Notes: a model not told the origin generated them from the letters alone. A stretch of DNA of 64,000 bases from SG8-30 sp963710135 (GCA_963710135.1 CAVPYY010000006.1:1178001-1242000), one strand, 5' to 3'. Counted from the stretch's first letter, positions 19,488 through 29,404 are shown. Program-made: numbers and translations.

Positions 19488-21827
19488 ATGATGGACGACT
19501 TCACTGCTGACGACGCGACCGGGGCCCCGGGGGATTCCCCCAACTGGTGCCGCGGCGCCAAGCAAGCCGTTGGCACCAGCCTTGGCAGTGCCCGCCTGTG
19601 GTTCACTGTCGGCCAGGGCATCCTGAACGAGGTCTATCACCCGCGCGTCGATCTTCCCCAGGTCCGCGACCTCGGTTTCATCATCGCGGACGGCAACGGC
19701 TTCTGGCAGGAAGTTAAGCTGCTCGCCGACTGTTCGGTAGAGCTTGCGGAAGCCGGTATTCCCGCCATTCGCGTCGTGCACCGGCATCCGCGCTTCACGC
19801 TCGAGCAGCGGCTCGTCTGCGACGCGGACCGGGACTGCATTGTGCTCGAGTGGAAGCTGGATGGCGAAGCGGGGCTCGTGCCGTACGCGTTGCTGGCGCC
19901 GCATCTAGGCGGCACGGGTCACGACAACCACGCTGAAGTGGCCGACTACCGGGGCCGGCGCCTGTTGCTGGCACACCAGGGGCCGTTCGGACTGGCGCTG
20001 GCGGCCGTCGACGCCCGACAACAAAGCGTGATTGGCGCTGCCAGCGCCGGCTATTCCGGTACCACCGACGGCTGGCAGGACTTCGATCGGCACGGGCACA
20101 TGAGCTGGCGGTTTCGCCGTGCCGGTCCCGGCAACGTCGCGCTGATGGCGGCCCTGCCGCGCACCGGTACGCTTGCGCTGGGCCTCTCGAGCAGCGCCGA
20201 GTCGGCCGCGACGCTGGCGCTGTCCTCGCTGAGCCGGCCATTCGAACAGGTGTGGCAGGACCAGATACAGCGCTGGCAGGCGTGGCATGCGGACTGCTCA
20301 CTCCCGCACGGCATCTCCACGTTGCCCGCGGCGACGCGCTCGCAGCTGCGCACCAGCTCGATGGTGCTCAAGTGCCACGCGGACAGGACCTTCCGCGGTG
20401 CAATGGTGGCAAGCCTCAGTGTTCCCTGGGGAGAGCAGGCAGCGGATCGGCCCGGCTATCACCTCGTCTGGCCGCGCGACCTCGCGGAATGCGCCGGCGC
20501 GCTGCTAGCGCTCGGGGCGGTCGAGGAAGCCCGGGACATTCTCCGTTACCTCATCGCGACACAGCTCGAGGATGGCAGCTGGTTCCAGAACCAGTGGCTG
20601 GGTGGCAAACCCTACTGGCAGGGCGTGCAGCTCGACGAAGTCGCCTTCCCGGTACTGCTGGCCGGCACGCTGGCGGACTGCGATGCCCTGGACGGCATCG
20701 AGGTCGAGGACATGACCCGCCGCGCGCTGGGTTTCATTGCGCGCACCGGGCCGGCCAGCCCGCAGGATCGCTGGGAGGAGAACAGCGGACTCAACACCTT
20801 CACCCTGGCGGTGTGCATCGCCGCGCTGGTATCCGGCGCGCGTTTCCTGCCCTCCTCGCAGGAAGGTTTCGTGCTGGAACTGGCCGACTACTGGAACACC
20901 CGCCTCGATGACTGGACCACGGCGCGGGGTACGCCGCTGGACCTCCGCTTCGGCTTGCAGGGCCACTACCTGCGCACCACGCCATCGGCAGCGCTACTGG
21001 ACGACAGCGTCCTCTCGCGCGTTGCGCCCATCAAGAACCGCGCCGCAGATCCGGGGCTGGCCGCCAGTGAGCAGGTCGGTGGCGACTTCCTGCAGCTGGT
21101 GCGCTACGGACTGCGCAGCGCGGACTCGCCGCTGGTGCGCGACAGCGTCTGCTTGCTGGATGGCCTCCTGAAAGCCGACCTGCCGGGCGGACCTGCCTGG
21201 TACCGCTACAGCGGCGACGGCTATGGCGAGCATGTCGATGGCTCGCCGTTCGACGGCACCGGACAGGGGCGTCCTTGGCCACTGCTGTGCGGCGAGCGCG
21301 GACATTTCGAAGTCGCGCGCGGCGCCGACGCCATGCCGTATCTGAGCGCCATGGGCGCCATGAGTGCCGGCGCCGGCATGCTGCCCGAGCAGGTCTGGGA
21401 CGCGGACGACATTCCGGAGCGTGGACTCTACCGGGGCGGGCCGACCGGCTCGGCCATGCCCTTGGCCTGGGCGCACGCGGAGTTCATCAAGCTGGCCTGC
21501 TCGATCGTCGCTCGCCGGCCGGTGGACCGTCCGGAGCCACTCTGGTCGCGTTACCGCGGCCGGGCCCCTTCGGCCGACGTCTGGTTCTGGTCACCGCGCG
21601 CGCCAGTTCGAGCCCTTCCTGCACGAACGAGGCTCGCCGTGTGCCTCGACGCGGCGGACGAGATAAGCTGGGAAAGCGACGGCGTACGCGGCGCCACGCA
21701 CACGCGCGACAGCGGGCTTGGCGTGCACGTGGCCATGCTGCCCGCCCCGACCGGCCCGCAACTGGCCTTCTCGTTTGCGAGCAGCCGCGGCACCAATCAC
21801 GTCGTCAGCGTACAGGGCGGGTCATAG
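19488..21827 (+). CDS. Glycoside hydrolase family 15 protein (glucoamylase/glucodextranase-like)
   Basis: Alpha-glucan-trimming enzyme of 779 residues. Residues 15-270 look like the N-terminal beta-sandwich of bacterial glucodextranases (SLGSARLWFTVGQGILNEVY). The (alpha/alpha)6 catalytic barrel follows, with YHLVWPRDLAECAGALLALG, the catalytic-acid region DRWEENSGLNTF and the second carboxylate in MLPEQVWDADDIPE. No signal peptide is seen, so it may act on cytosolic glycogen or maltodextrin. Start ATG 19488 or 19491. It is followed after 36 bp by a DUF1003 gene. Confidence 0.9.
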   Translation: MMDDFTADDATGAPGDSPNWCRGAKQAVGTSLGSARLWFTVGQGILNEVYHPRVDLPQVRDLGFIIADGNGFWQEVKLLADCSVELAEAGIPAIRVVHRHPRFTLEQRLVCDADRDCIVLEWKLDGEAGLVPYALLAPHLGGTGHDNHAEVADYRGRRLLLAHQGPFGLALAAVDARQQSVIGAASAGYSGTTDGWQDFDRHGHMSWRFRRAGPGNVALMAALPRTGTLALGLSSSAESAATLALSSLSRPFEQVWQDQIQRWQAWHADCSLPHGISTLPAATRSQLRTSSMVLKCHADRTFRGAMVASLSVPWGEQAADRPGYHLVWPRDLAECAGALLALGAVEEARDILRYLIATQLEDGSWFQNQWLGGKPYWQGVQLDEVAFPVLLAGTLADCDALDGIEVEDMTRRALGFIARTGPASPQDRWEENSGLNTFTLAVCIAALVSGARFLPSSQEGFVLELADYWNTRLDDWTTARGTPLDLRFGLQGHYLRTTPSAALLDDSVLSRVAPIKNRAADPGLAASEQVGGDFLQLVRYGLRSADSPLVRDSVCLLDGLLKADLPGGPAWYRYSGDGYGEHVDGSPFDGTGQGRPWPLLCGERGHFEVARGADAMPYLSAMGAMSAGAGMLPEQVWDADDIPERGLYRGGPTGSAMPLAWAHAEFIKLACSIVARRPVDRPEPLWSRYRGRAPSADVWFWSPRAPVRALPARTRLAVCLDAADEISWESDGVRGATHTRDSGLGVHVAMLPAPTGPQLAFSFASSRGTNHVVSVQGGS

Positions 21828-21863
21828 CGCAGCCTGTCGGAGTCGCTCGAGGAAAACAGCAAC

Positions 21864-22568
21864 ATGTCGACACATAGCCCCGCGCAGATAGCCTGCGCCA
21901 TCTGCGGCAAGTGGTTCGCCCCGAGGCACGTCGTCTCCGCAGAACTGGTTCGCAAGGAAGTCGCTGCGCAGATCGTTCAGGCATTTCCGGATTGGTCCGC
22001 CGAGAAGTACATCTGCCGCGCCGACCTCACCGACTTCCGGGGCCGCTATGTGCATTCGCTGCTCGAATCGGAAAAGGGCGAGCTGTCAGCGCTCGAGCAG
22101 GAGGTCGTTCGGAGCCTGCGCGAGCATGAGGTGCTGTCGTCCGACATCGAGTCGGAGTTCGAGCAGCACTGGACGTTCGGCGAGCGGCTGGCCGACAAGA
22201 TCGCGACCTTTGGCGGCAGCTGGGCGTTCCTGATCTGTTTCGGCATCTTTCTCGCAGCGTGGATCGCGGTCAACACCGTGGTCCTCGTCGCGCGCCCACT
22301 GGACCCCTATCCCTTCATCTTCCTGAACCTGATCCTGTCATGCATCGCAGCGATCCAGGCGCCGGTGATCATGATGAGCCAGAATCGCCAGGAGGCGAAG
22401 GACCGGGTTCGCTCGCAGCACGACTACCAGATCAACCTCAAGGCGGAACTGGAGATCCGGCACCTGCACGAGAAAGTCGACCACCTGCTGTCGCACCAGT
22501 GGGAGCGCCTGGTGCAGATCCAGGAACTCCAGCTCGAGTTGTTGTCAGACCTGGGCGCACGCAGGTGA
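21864..22568 (+). CDS. DUF1003 domain membrane protein
   Basis: Protein of 234 residues with two central membrane segments (about 118-138 and 150-168), typical of DUF1003. The N-terminus carries a small Cys motif (CAICGKW, with a further Cys near residue 52) that could bind a metal. The tail after the second TM is long, charged and coiled-coil-like (residues 175-230), as in family members. Function is unknown. The stop is one base from that of the convergent SRPBCC gene. Confidence 0.85.
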   Translation: MSTHSPAQIACAICGKWFAPRHVVSAELVRKEVAAQIVQAFPDWSAEKYICRADLTDFRGRYVHSLLESEKGELSALEQEVVRSLREHEVLSSDIESEFEQHWTFGERLADKIATFGGSWAFLICFGIFLAAWIAVNTVVLVARPLDPYPFIFLNLILSCIAAIQAPVIMMSQNRQEAKDRVRSQHDYQINLKAELEIRHLHEKVDHLLSHQWERLVQIQELQLELLSDLGARR

Positions 22569-22569
22569 G

Positions 22570-22959
22570 CTAGCGGCGCGAATTCGGCCGCTCGCCCGCG
22601 AGCCGCTGCAGTCTGCGGATCGCGCTTGCGCAGACCGGCAGGTAGAACGGCGCCCACGCGGGCACCGTGAAGATGACCTCACACCGGCTCCCGGCGACCG
22701 CTGTCACCTCATGCCCGGTCGCGGGAATGCCGCCGACCCGCCACTGCCAGTAGCGCCCGGGCGTCCAGTGGGTCACTTCGAAGGGCAGCCACACGCCGAA
22801 GACGGTCCGCACACGGCCGCGGGCCCCGGGACCGATCCGGCGCGACGCGCAGTCAACCGCGCTGACGCTCGGTCCCCAGCGTGGCCAGGCCTCGGTATCC
22901 GTCAGCAGATCCCACAAGATGGCGGGACTGGCGTCGATCAGCTGCCGGGTCGCGAGCAT
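22570..22959 (-). CDS. SRPBCC (START/Bet v1-like) family protein
   Basis: Small cytosolic protein of 129 residues with the polyketide-cyclase/dehydrase type lipid-binding fold. The opening IDASPAILWDLLTDTEAWPRWGP has the D-x-E-xx-PxW pattern of the family, and FEVTHWTPGRYWQWRVGG matches its central strands. ATG 22959 lies 12 bp after the marC stop, so it is the last gene of the minus-strand operon. The ligand is unknown. Confidence 0.85.
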   Translation of the reverse strand: MLATRQLIDASPAILWDLLTDTEAWPRWGPSVSAVDCASRRIGPGARGRVRTVFGVWLPFEVTHWTPGRYWQWRVGGIPATGHEVTAVAGSRCEVIFTVPAWAPFYLPVCASAIRRLQRLAGERPNSRR

Positions 22960-22970
22960 CGAGCCGGGCC

Positions 22971-23657
22971 TCAGCCTCCGCCGGTCAAGTAGCCCGGCAC
23001 CATCAGCAGGGCGGCGGCGCTGGTTCCAAGCAGCTCGTCGCCGAAGGCCCCCTTGAGTCCATCGATCATGAACTGCACCGCGAGCGCCGCGAGCACCACG
23101 CCAGCCAGCCTGCTCACCACGTGGGCGCCGGTCACGCCCATTGCCCGGTTGACGATGGGTGTGAGCAGCATCAGCACCAGCGTGATGACGAGCACCGCCG
23201 CGATGACGCCCAGCAGCCCGGCCGTCATCACCGGGTCCGGCTTCAGCGTGCCGAAGGTGAGCAGCACCGTGGCGAGGGCGCCGGGACCGGCGATGAACGG
23301 GAAGGCGAGCGGGAACACGGAGATGTCGGCGCGCTGCTGGACCTCGGTTTTCTCCTCGGCGGTGATCTTGGTGCCCGACTCGCGCGCAAACACCATCTCG
23401 AGCGCGATCAGGAACAGCATCACGCCACCCGCGATGCGGAACGCATCGATGCTGATGCCCATCATGTCGATGAATGCGCCGCCGCCCAGGGCGAACAGCG
23501 CCAGCACGACGCCGGATACCGCCACCGCCTTGAAGGACATCTTGCGGCGATAGGCGTCGCTGGCGCCCTCGGTCAGGCCGGCGAACACGGGCACCAGCGT
23601 GATCGGCTCGACGACCACGAACAGCAGCACGAAGAACTTGAGGAGCTCTTCCATCAT
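22971..23657 (-). CDS. MarC family (NAAT) integral membrane protein
   Basis: Inner-membrane protein of 228 residues with about six TM segments. The family hallmarks VEPITLVPVFAGLTEG near the N-terminus and FPLAFPFIAGPGALATVLL at mid-protein are intact. Relatives have been linked to amino-acid or small-molecule efflux, but function is not settled. Its ATG overlaps the TGA of the Rieske gene (ATGA), so the two are coupled. Confidence 0.92.
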   Translation of the reverse strand: MMEELLKFFVLLFVVVEPITLVPVFAGLTEGASDAYRRKMSFKAVAVSGVVLALFALGGGAFIDMMGISIDAFRIAGGVMLFLIALEMVFARESGTKITAEEKTEVQQRADISVFPLAFPFIAGPGALATVLLTFGTLKPDPVMTAGLLGVIAAVLVITLVLMLLTPIVNRAMGVTGAHVVSRLAGVVLAALAVQFMIDGLKGAFGDELLGTSAAALLMVPGYLTGGG

Positions 23658-24028
23658 TCGTAGCTGGCCGGATCAACGTCCGCGCCGAGCATCAGGTAGC
23701 CCTGCACGACTTCCACCGGCACCGGGGTCAGCGACTGGCCGGCGCAGGGCCCATCGATGCAATAGCCCGTCGAGATCTCGAAAAGCGCCCCGTGCGAAGA
23801 GCACACGAGCAGCGAATGATCCGGCGTCAGGAACGCGTCCGGTCGCAGATTGAGGGGATGCCCCGCGTGCGGGCAGCGATTCTGGTAGGCGTACACCGCA
23901 TCCCCCCGGCGCACCACGAACCCGCTCAGCGGCCAGGGCCCCTCGCCTATCCGGAAGCCGCGGCACGGCGACTCTGCCAGGTCGTCCAGCGCGCAGATGA
24001 CCCGCTCGGTATCGATGAACTGCTTCAA
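23654..24028 (-). CDS. Rieske (2Fe-2S) domain protein
   Basis: Single-domain ferredoxin-like protein of 124 residues. The cluster ligands are visible as CPHAG (Cys, His) and CSSHG (Cys, His), separated by about 19 residues, with YQNRCPHAGHPLNL typical of the family. No signal or TM segment is seen, so it is a soluble electron carrier or a small oxygenase component. TTG 24028 is chosen because GAGGGA lies seven bases upstream; TTG 24043, overlapping the ampG-like stop as TTGA, is an alternative. It sits in the overlapping xth-ampG-Rieske-marC string. Confidence 0.88.
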   Translation of the reverse strand: MKQFIDTERVICALDDLAESPCRGFRIGEGPWPLSGFVVRRGDAVYAYQNRCPHAGHPLNLRPDAFLTPDHSLLVCSSHGALFEISTGYCIDGPCAGQSLTPVPVEVVQGYLMLGADVDPASYE

Positions 24029-24039
24029 GCGCGAATCCC

Positions 24040-25360
24040 TCAACCGCTGCGGCCTGCAGTACCGAGCGCCCTGTCTATCATGCCGCGGCGCATCATGAAC
24101 CAGAACAGCAGGATGCCGGGCACCGCCAGCAGCGTGGTCAGCAGGTAGAAGTTCACGTAGCCCATCGCCTCGATCAGCCCGCCGGCGGTCGTGCCGGTCA
24201 GCAGCCGCCCGACCACGCTGGCGGCGGCCGAGATCAAGCGCGTACTGCGCGGCGGTGAACTGCAGGTTGCAGAGCGCCGAGAAGTAGGCGACCACGACCA
24301 CGCCGCCATAGCCGCTCGCGAAGTTCTCGAAGCCGATGGCGCCGGCGAGCCCCAGGTTGCTGTGCCCGGCCGCGGCGAGCAGCGCGAAGCTCAGGTTCGA
24401 GACGCACATCAGCACCAGCGCGAACAGCACCGACCGCTTCAGGCCCAGGCGCGTGTAGATCACGCCGCCGACGAAGATGCCGATCAGGTAGGCCCAGAAG
24501 CCGAAAGCAACGTCGTAGATCGCGATCTCGTCGTTGGTGTAGCCGAGGTCGTTGAACAGCAGCCGGAAGGTCAGGTTGGCGAGCGTGTCGCCGATCTTGT
24601 GCACCAGGATGAACAGCAGCACCAGCCAGGCGCCGGTGCGCCGCATGAACTCGATGAACGGGCCGATGATCGATGCCCACACGGCGGCGACGCCGCGCTT
24701 CTCGCTCACCACGACGTGCCGCGCCGGCTCGCCGACGATCAGCCCGGTCAGCATCGCCGGCAGCGCGAACGCCGCGCAGGCGATATAGGCCGCCGCCCAG
24801 CCCATGCGCGCCGCCACGACCAGCGCCAGCGCGCCGGCCGCCGCCGAGCCGATGCGCCAGCCGTACTGGGACATGCCGGAGCCGACGCCGAGCTGGTAGG
24901 GCTTGAGAGTCTCGATGCGATAGGCGTCGATGACGATGTCGTAGGTGGCGCCGGCAACGCCGACCAGCAGCGCGGCCACGACGGTCGCCTGCAGGCTGGC
25001 CGAGGGATCGACCAGCGCCAGGTTGACGACCGCGGCGATCACGGCGGTGCCCGCCAGCAGCAGCCACGACACGCGCTGGCCGAGGCGGCCGAGCAGCGGG
25101 ATGCGCACGCCGTCGACGATCCAGGCCCAGAAGACCTTCAGGTTGTAGACCAGGAACGCCAGCGTGAAGGCGGTGACGGTCTTCTTGTCGATGCCGTCCT
25201 GCGCCAGGCGCGTGGTCAGCGTGGCGCCGATCATCGCGTACGGAAAGCCGGAGGACACCCCGACGAAGAAGGCCGCCAGCGATTCCTTCTCGAGATAGGG
25301 CTTCAGCGAGGCCCAGACGCCACGACCTCCTGGTGCCGCTCCCGGCGAGGCGGCGGTCAC
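24040..25360 (-). CDS. AmpG-like muropeptide MFS transporter, one frameshift
   Basis: Inner-membrane MFS protein of about 439 residues. The opening SLKPYLEKESLAAFFVGVSS and the SSGFPYAMIGATLTTRLAQ segment are AmpG hallmarks; about 12 TM segments follow. AmpG takes GlcNAc-anhydroMur peptides into the cytosol for wall recycling. The frame breaks near 24237, where GCGCTTGATC has one base more than GCGCTGATC; the last part (GGLIEAMGYVNFYLLTTLLA) continues in the next frame to 24040. GTG 25360 overlaps the xth stop as GTGA. The break is probably a sequence error. Confidence 0.87.
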
Positions 25361-26128
25361 AGGTCGTAGTCCATGATCAGCGGCGCGTGATCGGAGAAGC
25401 GCGGTCGTCTTGTAGATCCGCGCGCGCGTCGCGCGGCCCCTGAGCGACGGGCTGGCGATCTGGTAGTCGATGCGCCAGCCGACGTTCTTCGCCCAGGCCT
25501 GGCCACGGTTCGACCACCAGGTGTACTGGTCGGGTCGCTGATCCACCTCGCGAAACGCGTCGACGAAGCCGACCTCGTCGAACACCCGGTCGAGCCAGGC
25601 CCGCTCCTCGGGCAGGAAGCCGGAGTTCTTCTGGTTCGAGCGCCAGTTCCTCAGGTCGATCGGCCGGTGGGCGATGTTCACAGTCGCCGCACAGGATGTA
25701 GTCGCGCCGCCTGCGCTTGAGGCGCTGCAGGTACGGCAGGAAGACCTCGAGGAACCGGAACTTCGAGGCCTGCCGCTCCGGCCCGGACGATCCCGAGGGC
25801 AGGTAGAGCGAGACCACGGACAGCTCGCCGAAGCGCGCCTCGATGTAGCGCCCTTCGCGGTCGAATTCCTCGACGCCGAAGCCGCGAATGACGCGAGTCG
25901 GGCTCGCTGCTGCGAGTACACCGCGACGCCGCAGTAGCCCTTGCGCTCGGCGTCGAAGTAGTGGCGGTGGTAACCCGCCGGGCGAAAATCGCCGTGATCG
26001 AGCTGGTGCTCCTGCGCCTTGGTCTCCTGCAGGCAGACCACGTCGGCGCGCTGGCGCGGCAACCAGCGGAACAAGCCCTTGCGCGCCGCGGAGCGGATGC
26101 CGTTGCAGTTGAGGGTGACGATGCGCAT
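25357..26128 (-). CDS. xth: Exodeoxyribonuclease III, three frameshifts
   Basis: Mg-dependent AP endonuclease and 3'-5' exonuclease of base-excision repair. Conserved blocks spread over three frames: MRIVTLNCNGIRSAARKG, VVCLQETKAQ with the metal-binding Glu, VVSLYLPSG, the NIAHRPIDL segment, WRIDYQIAS and the final SDHAP with the catalytic Asp-His. Breaks lie near 25905, 25687 and 25400; two are clear one-base insertions. Total length fits a protein of about 256 residues. It is divergent from pyrE with 40 bp between starts and heads the minus-strand operon. Confidence 0.88.
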
Positions 26129-26168
26129 GTCCGGCGCAATCATACGCAAGTGCCCGCGGAGGGGCGCC

Positions 26169-26820
26169 ATGAAAGGTTACCAGCAGGAATTCATCGAGCT
26201 CGCGATGCGACAGCAGGTGCTGCGCTTCGGCGAGTTCACGCTGAAGTGCGGGCGCTCGAGCCCGTACTTCTTCAACGCCGGCCTGTTCAACACCGGCGGC
26301 GCGGTGGCCCTGCTGGGCCGCTGCTACGCCCGCAGCGATCGTCGACTCCGGGCTCGAGTTCGACATGCTGTTCGGGCCCGCCTACAAGGGCATCCCGCTG
26401 GTGACCGCAACGGCCGCAGCGCTGGCCGAGCACCACGGCCGCAGCCTGCCCTTCGCGTTCAACCGCAAGGAAGCCAAGGACCCATGGCGAGGGCGGCACA
26501 TCATCGGCGCGCCGCTGGCCGGCCGGGTCCTGATCGTCGACGACGTGATCACCGCCGGGACGGCGATCCGCGAGTCCATCGACCTGATCCGCGCCGCCGG
26601 GGCGACCCCGGCGGGCGTCGCGCTGGCGCTGGATCGGCAGGAGCGCGGCCAGGGGCCCCTCTCGGCCGTCCAGGAGGTTCAGCAAACCTTCAGCATCCCG
26701 GTGTTACAAATCATCACGCTCGGCGACCTGATCGCCCACCTGGAGTCGTCCGGGATGACCAGGGAGCTGAGCGCGATGCGGGAGTACCGGTCCCGCTACG
26801 GTATTGACGCGAAAACGTGA
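26169..26820 (+). CDS. pyrE: Orotate phosphoribosyltransferase, one frameshift
   Basis: Pyrimidine synthesis: orotate + PRPP to OMP. Residues 1-55 (MKGYQQEFIELAMRQQVLRF, CGRSSPYFFNAG) are in one frame. An extra A near 26334 shifts the rest, which holds MLFGPAYKGIPLV, the flexible loop FAFNRKEAKDPW and the PRPP motif VLIVDDVITAGTA. With that base removed the protein is 216 residues, close to E. coli PyrE (213). ATG 26169 has GGAGGGG upstream. An intact essential biosynthetic gene is expected, so I read the shift as error. Confidence 0.93.
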
Positions 26821-26878
26821 CGGCCCTTTTGTGGTGTCGGCTCATTGCAGGCACAATCGGGGCCCAGAGGTTCCCCAG

Positions 26879-27526
26879 ATGATGCACCCCCTGTCGCGCC
26901 TGGCCACGTTGACCCTGCTCGCCTGCCTGGCGGGCACGGTCGCCTATGCCCAGAAGGCGGACGACAAGAAACTCTACAAGTGGGTGGACAAGAACGGCCA
27001 GGTTCACTACGGGGACCGCGTGCCGCCCGAGTACGCCGAACAGGATCGTGACGTCCTGAACAAGTACGGGGTGTCGGTCGGCCGTGAAGAGGGCGTCGAG
27101 ACCCCGGCCGAGGCCGCCGCGCGGCTCGAGCGCGAGAAGGCCGAGAAAGCGGCGGCCGAAAAGGCACAGCGCGACCGGATGCTGCTGTTCACCTACCAGA
27201 GCGTCGAGGACATCGAGATGCTGCGCAAGCGGCGCCTGGACCTGATCGACTCGCAGATCGCCGTACGCCTGCAGCTGCTCAACAACCTGCAGGATCAGCG
27301 CGCCAAGCTGGTCAAGCAGAGCGAACGCTATGCGCCGCAGAACACCGACCCCGAGGCGCCACCCATGCCGGAGAACCTGGTCGCCGACCTGGCGCGGGTC
27401 GACTCCGACATCCGCACGCAGGAAGCGAACCTCACCAAGACCAACGCCGAGCGCAATCGGGTCGACGCGCAGTTCGACGCCGACGCGAAGCGCTTCGCCG
27501 AGCTGAAGCAGATCCGTCCGAGATAG
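26879..27526 (+). CDS. DUF4124 domain exported protein
   Basis: Secreted or periplasmic protein of 215 residues. Residues 1-24 are a Sec signal peptide ending VAYAQ. The DUF4124 domain follows at residues 31-70 with LYKWVDKNGQVHYGDRVPPE. The rest (95-210) is rich in Glu, Lys, Arg and Gln and predicted helical, with heptad-like stretches. Start ATG 26879 or 26882. It lies between pyrE and dut, where slmA sits in E. coli; it is not related to SlmA. Function is unknown. Confidence 0.85.
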   Translation: MMHPLSRLATLTLLACLAGTVAYAQKADDKKLYKWVDKNGQVHYGDRVPPEYAEQDRDVLNKYGVSVGREEGVETPAEAAARLEREKAEKAAAEKAQRDRMLLFTYQSVEDIEMLRKRRLDLIDSQIAVRLQLLNNLQDQRAKLVKQSERYAPQNTDPEAPPMPENLVADLARVDSDIRTQEANLTKTNAERNRVDAQFDADAKRFAELKQIRPR

Positions 27527-27552
27527 CCGGCCGGTCGCGGCCAGCGTCCGCG

Positions 27553-28025
27553 CTAGCGCGTCCCCGAGCTCCCGAACCCGCCGGCACCGCGATCCGAGGC
27601 GTCGAAGGACGTCGACGACGTCGAGCTCAACCTGCACGACGGGCACGATCACCATCTGCGCGATGCGCTCGCCCGGCTCGATGGTGAACGGGTGATGGCC
27701 GCGATTCCAGGCCGACACCATGAGCTGGCCCTGGTAATCGGAATCGATCAGGCCGACCAGGTTGCCGAGCACGATGCCGTGCTTGTGGCCGAGGCCGGAG
27801 CGGGGCAACAGCACCGCCGCGAGACCGGGGTCGTCGAGGTGGATGGCGAGACCCGTCGGCACGAGGTGCATCTGCCCGGGCTCGAGCAGCAGCGGCGCGT
27901 CCAGGCAGGCCCGCAGGTCGAGCCCGGCCGATCCCGCCGGTGGCGTAGTGCGGCAGCGGGATGGTGTCGCCGATGCGCGGATCGAGTATCCGGACCTTGA
28001 GCCGGCGCACTGCTGGCTCGGGCAT
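27553..28025 (-). CDS. dut: dUTP diphosphatase, two frameshifts
   Basis: Hydrolyses dUTP to dUMP and PPi, keeping uracil out of DNA and feeding dTMP synthesis. Motifs of the trimeric family are visible: motif 1 SAGLDLRA (in the second frame), motif 2 PRSGLGHKHGIVL, motif 3 GLIDSDYQGQLMVSAWNRG, motif 4 PGERIAQMV and C-terminal motif 5 DRGAGGFGSSG. One extra base near 27932 and one near 27610 explain the breaks; the corrected length is about 156 residues. The ATG at 28025 overlaps the coaBC stop as TGATG. Confidence 0.92.
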
Positions 28026-29261
28026 CAGCGCGCGGCTTCCATGGCGGTGGCCGGCGGATGGCGGTCCAGCGCCGCGGCAGCGATCCGGCTCACCAGCTGG
28101 CGGGCGAGCTCCAGCTTGCCGCAGGTGGCGAGTTGCTCCCGGCCGCCCGGCCACAACAGCAGCAGCGAGTTGTCGTCCTGGTCGAAGGCCATGCCCTCGC
28201 CCACCTGGTTGGCGGCGATCATGTCGAGCCGCTTGCGCTCGAGCTTCGCCAGCGCGTGCTGCTCGACCTTCTCGGTCTCGGCCGCGAAGCCGACCACGAA
28301 CGGCCGCGCGCGGCAGCGCCGCGACCGACGCCAGGATGTCGGGCGCCCGGATCATTTCGAGCGTCATGCGCTCGTCGCACTTCTTGATCTTCTGCGCAGC
28401 CACCGCGACCGGCCGGTAGTCGGCGACCGCGGCGGCGCCGATGTAGATGTCGGCGTCGGCGATCTCCGCATGCACCGCCTCGTGCATCTGCGCGGCTGTC
28501 TCGACGCTCGATGCGGCGCACGCCCGGCGGGCGTCGGCAGGCCGACCGGGCCGGCCACCAGCACGACCTCGGCACCCGCCTCCGCGGCCGCCTGCGCGAC
28601 CGCGAAGCCCATCTTGCCGGAGCTGCGATTGCTGATGAAGCGCACCGGGTCGATCGGCTCGCGCGTCGGGCCCGCCGTCACCACCACCTTGCGGCCGGCG
28701 AGCGGCCGCGGCCGGGCACAGGCTGTCCAGCACCAGCGCGGCCAGCTCCGCGGCTCCAGCATGCGCCCGGCGCCGGTCTCGCCGCAGGCCTGGTCGCCGC
28801 TGCCCGGGCCGTGCACGAAGACGCCGCGACTCCCGAGCAGCGCGACGTTCGCCTGGGTGGCCGCGTTCGCCCACATCAGCCGATTCATCGCCGGCGCCAC
28901 GCGCAGCGGCGCATCGGTCGCCAGGCACAGCGTGGTCAGCAGGTCGTCGGCGCGCCCGTGCGTCAGACGCGCCAGGAACTCGGCGGTCGCCGGCGCGACC
29001 AGCACGGCATCGGCCCAGCGCGCCAGCTCGATGTGCCCCATCGCCGCCTCGGCGGCCTCGTCCCACAGCGAGTCGCGCACCGTCGCGACCGGACACCGCC
29101 TGGAAGGTCAGCGGCGTCACGAAGTGCTTGGCCGACTCGGTCATGACGACCTGCACCTCGGCGCCGCGCTCGCGCAGGCGACGCACCAGGTCGGGGCTCT
29201 TGTAGGCGGCGATGCCGCCGGTGACGCCGAGCAGGATGCGGGGCGGGCGGGCTTGAGTCAT
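28025..29261 (-). CDS. coaBC: Bifunctional phosphopantothenoylcysteine decarboxylase/synthetase CoaBC, several frameshifts
   Basis: Two consecutive steps of coenzyme A synthesis. The N-terminal CoaC flavodoxin-like domain has ILLGVTGGIAAYKS, the active-site His region ESAKHFVTPLTFQAVSG and APAMNRLMW. The C-terminal CoaB domain has VVVTAGPTREPIDPVRFISN, SSGKMG, and KIKK followed by the Asn-rich AANQVGEGMAFDQDDN. The protein is scattered over all three frames with at least five breaks (about 29093, 28750, 28710, 28520, 28310). Total length fits about 411 residues. coaBC-dut is a conserved gammaproteobacterial pair. Confidence 0.92.
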
Positions 29262-29404
29262 GGCCACATTATCGACGCCGCGGCCCGGAAGAACAGGGGG
29301 CCATGCCGCAAGGTTCTGCCCTCATGCCTTTCTCGGGGTTCCGGGCCGATTGCCGCAGCCGGCGGCGGCGTGTCGCGCGCGCAGACTCGAGCGCGGAGGC
29401 ACCC

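Noticed and set aside
23654..26170. 838-residue minus-strand open frame
   Set aside because: It joins pieces of xth, ampG-like and Rieske genes by chance where indels shift the frame. Conserved motifs and GTGA or TTGA overlaps show three separate genes.
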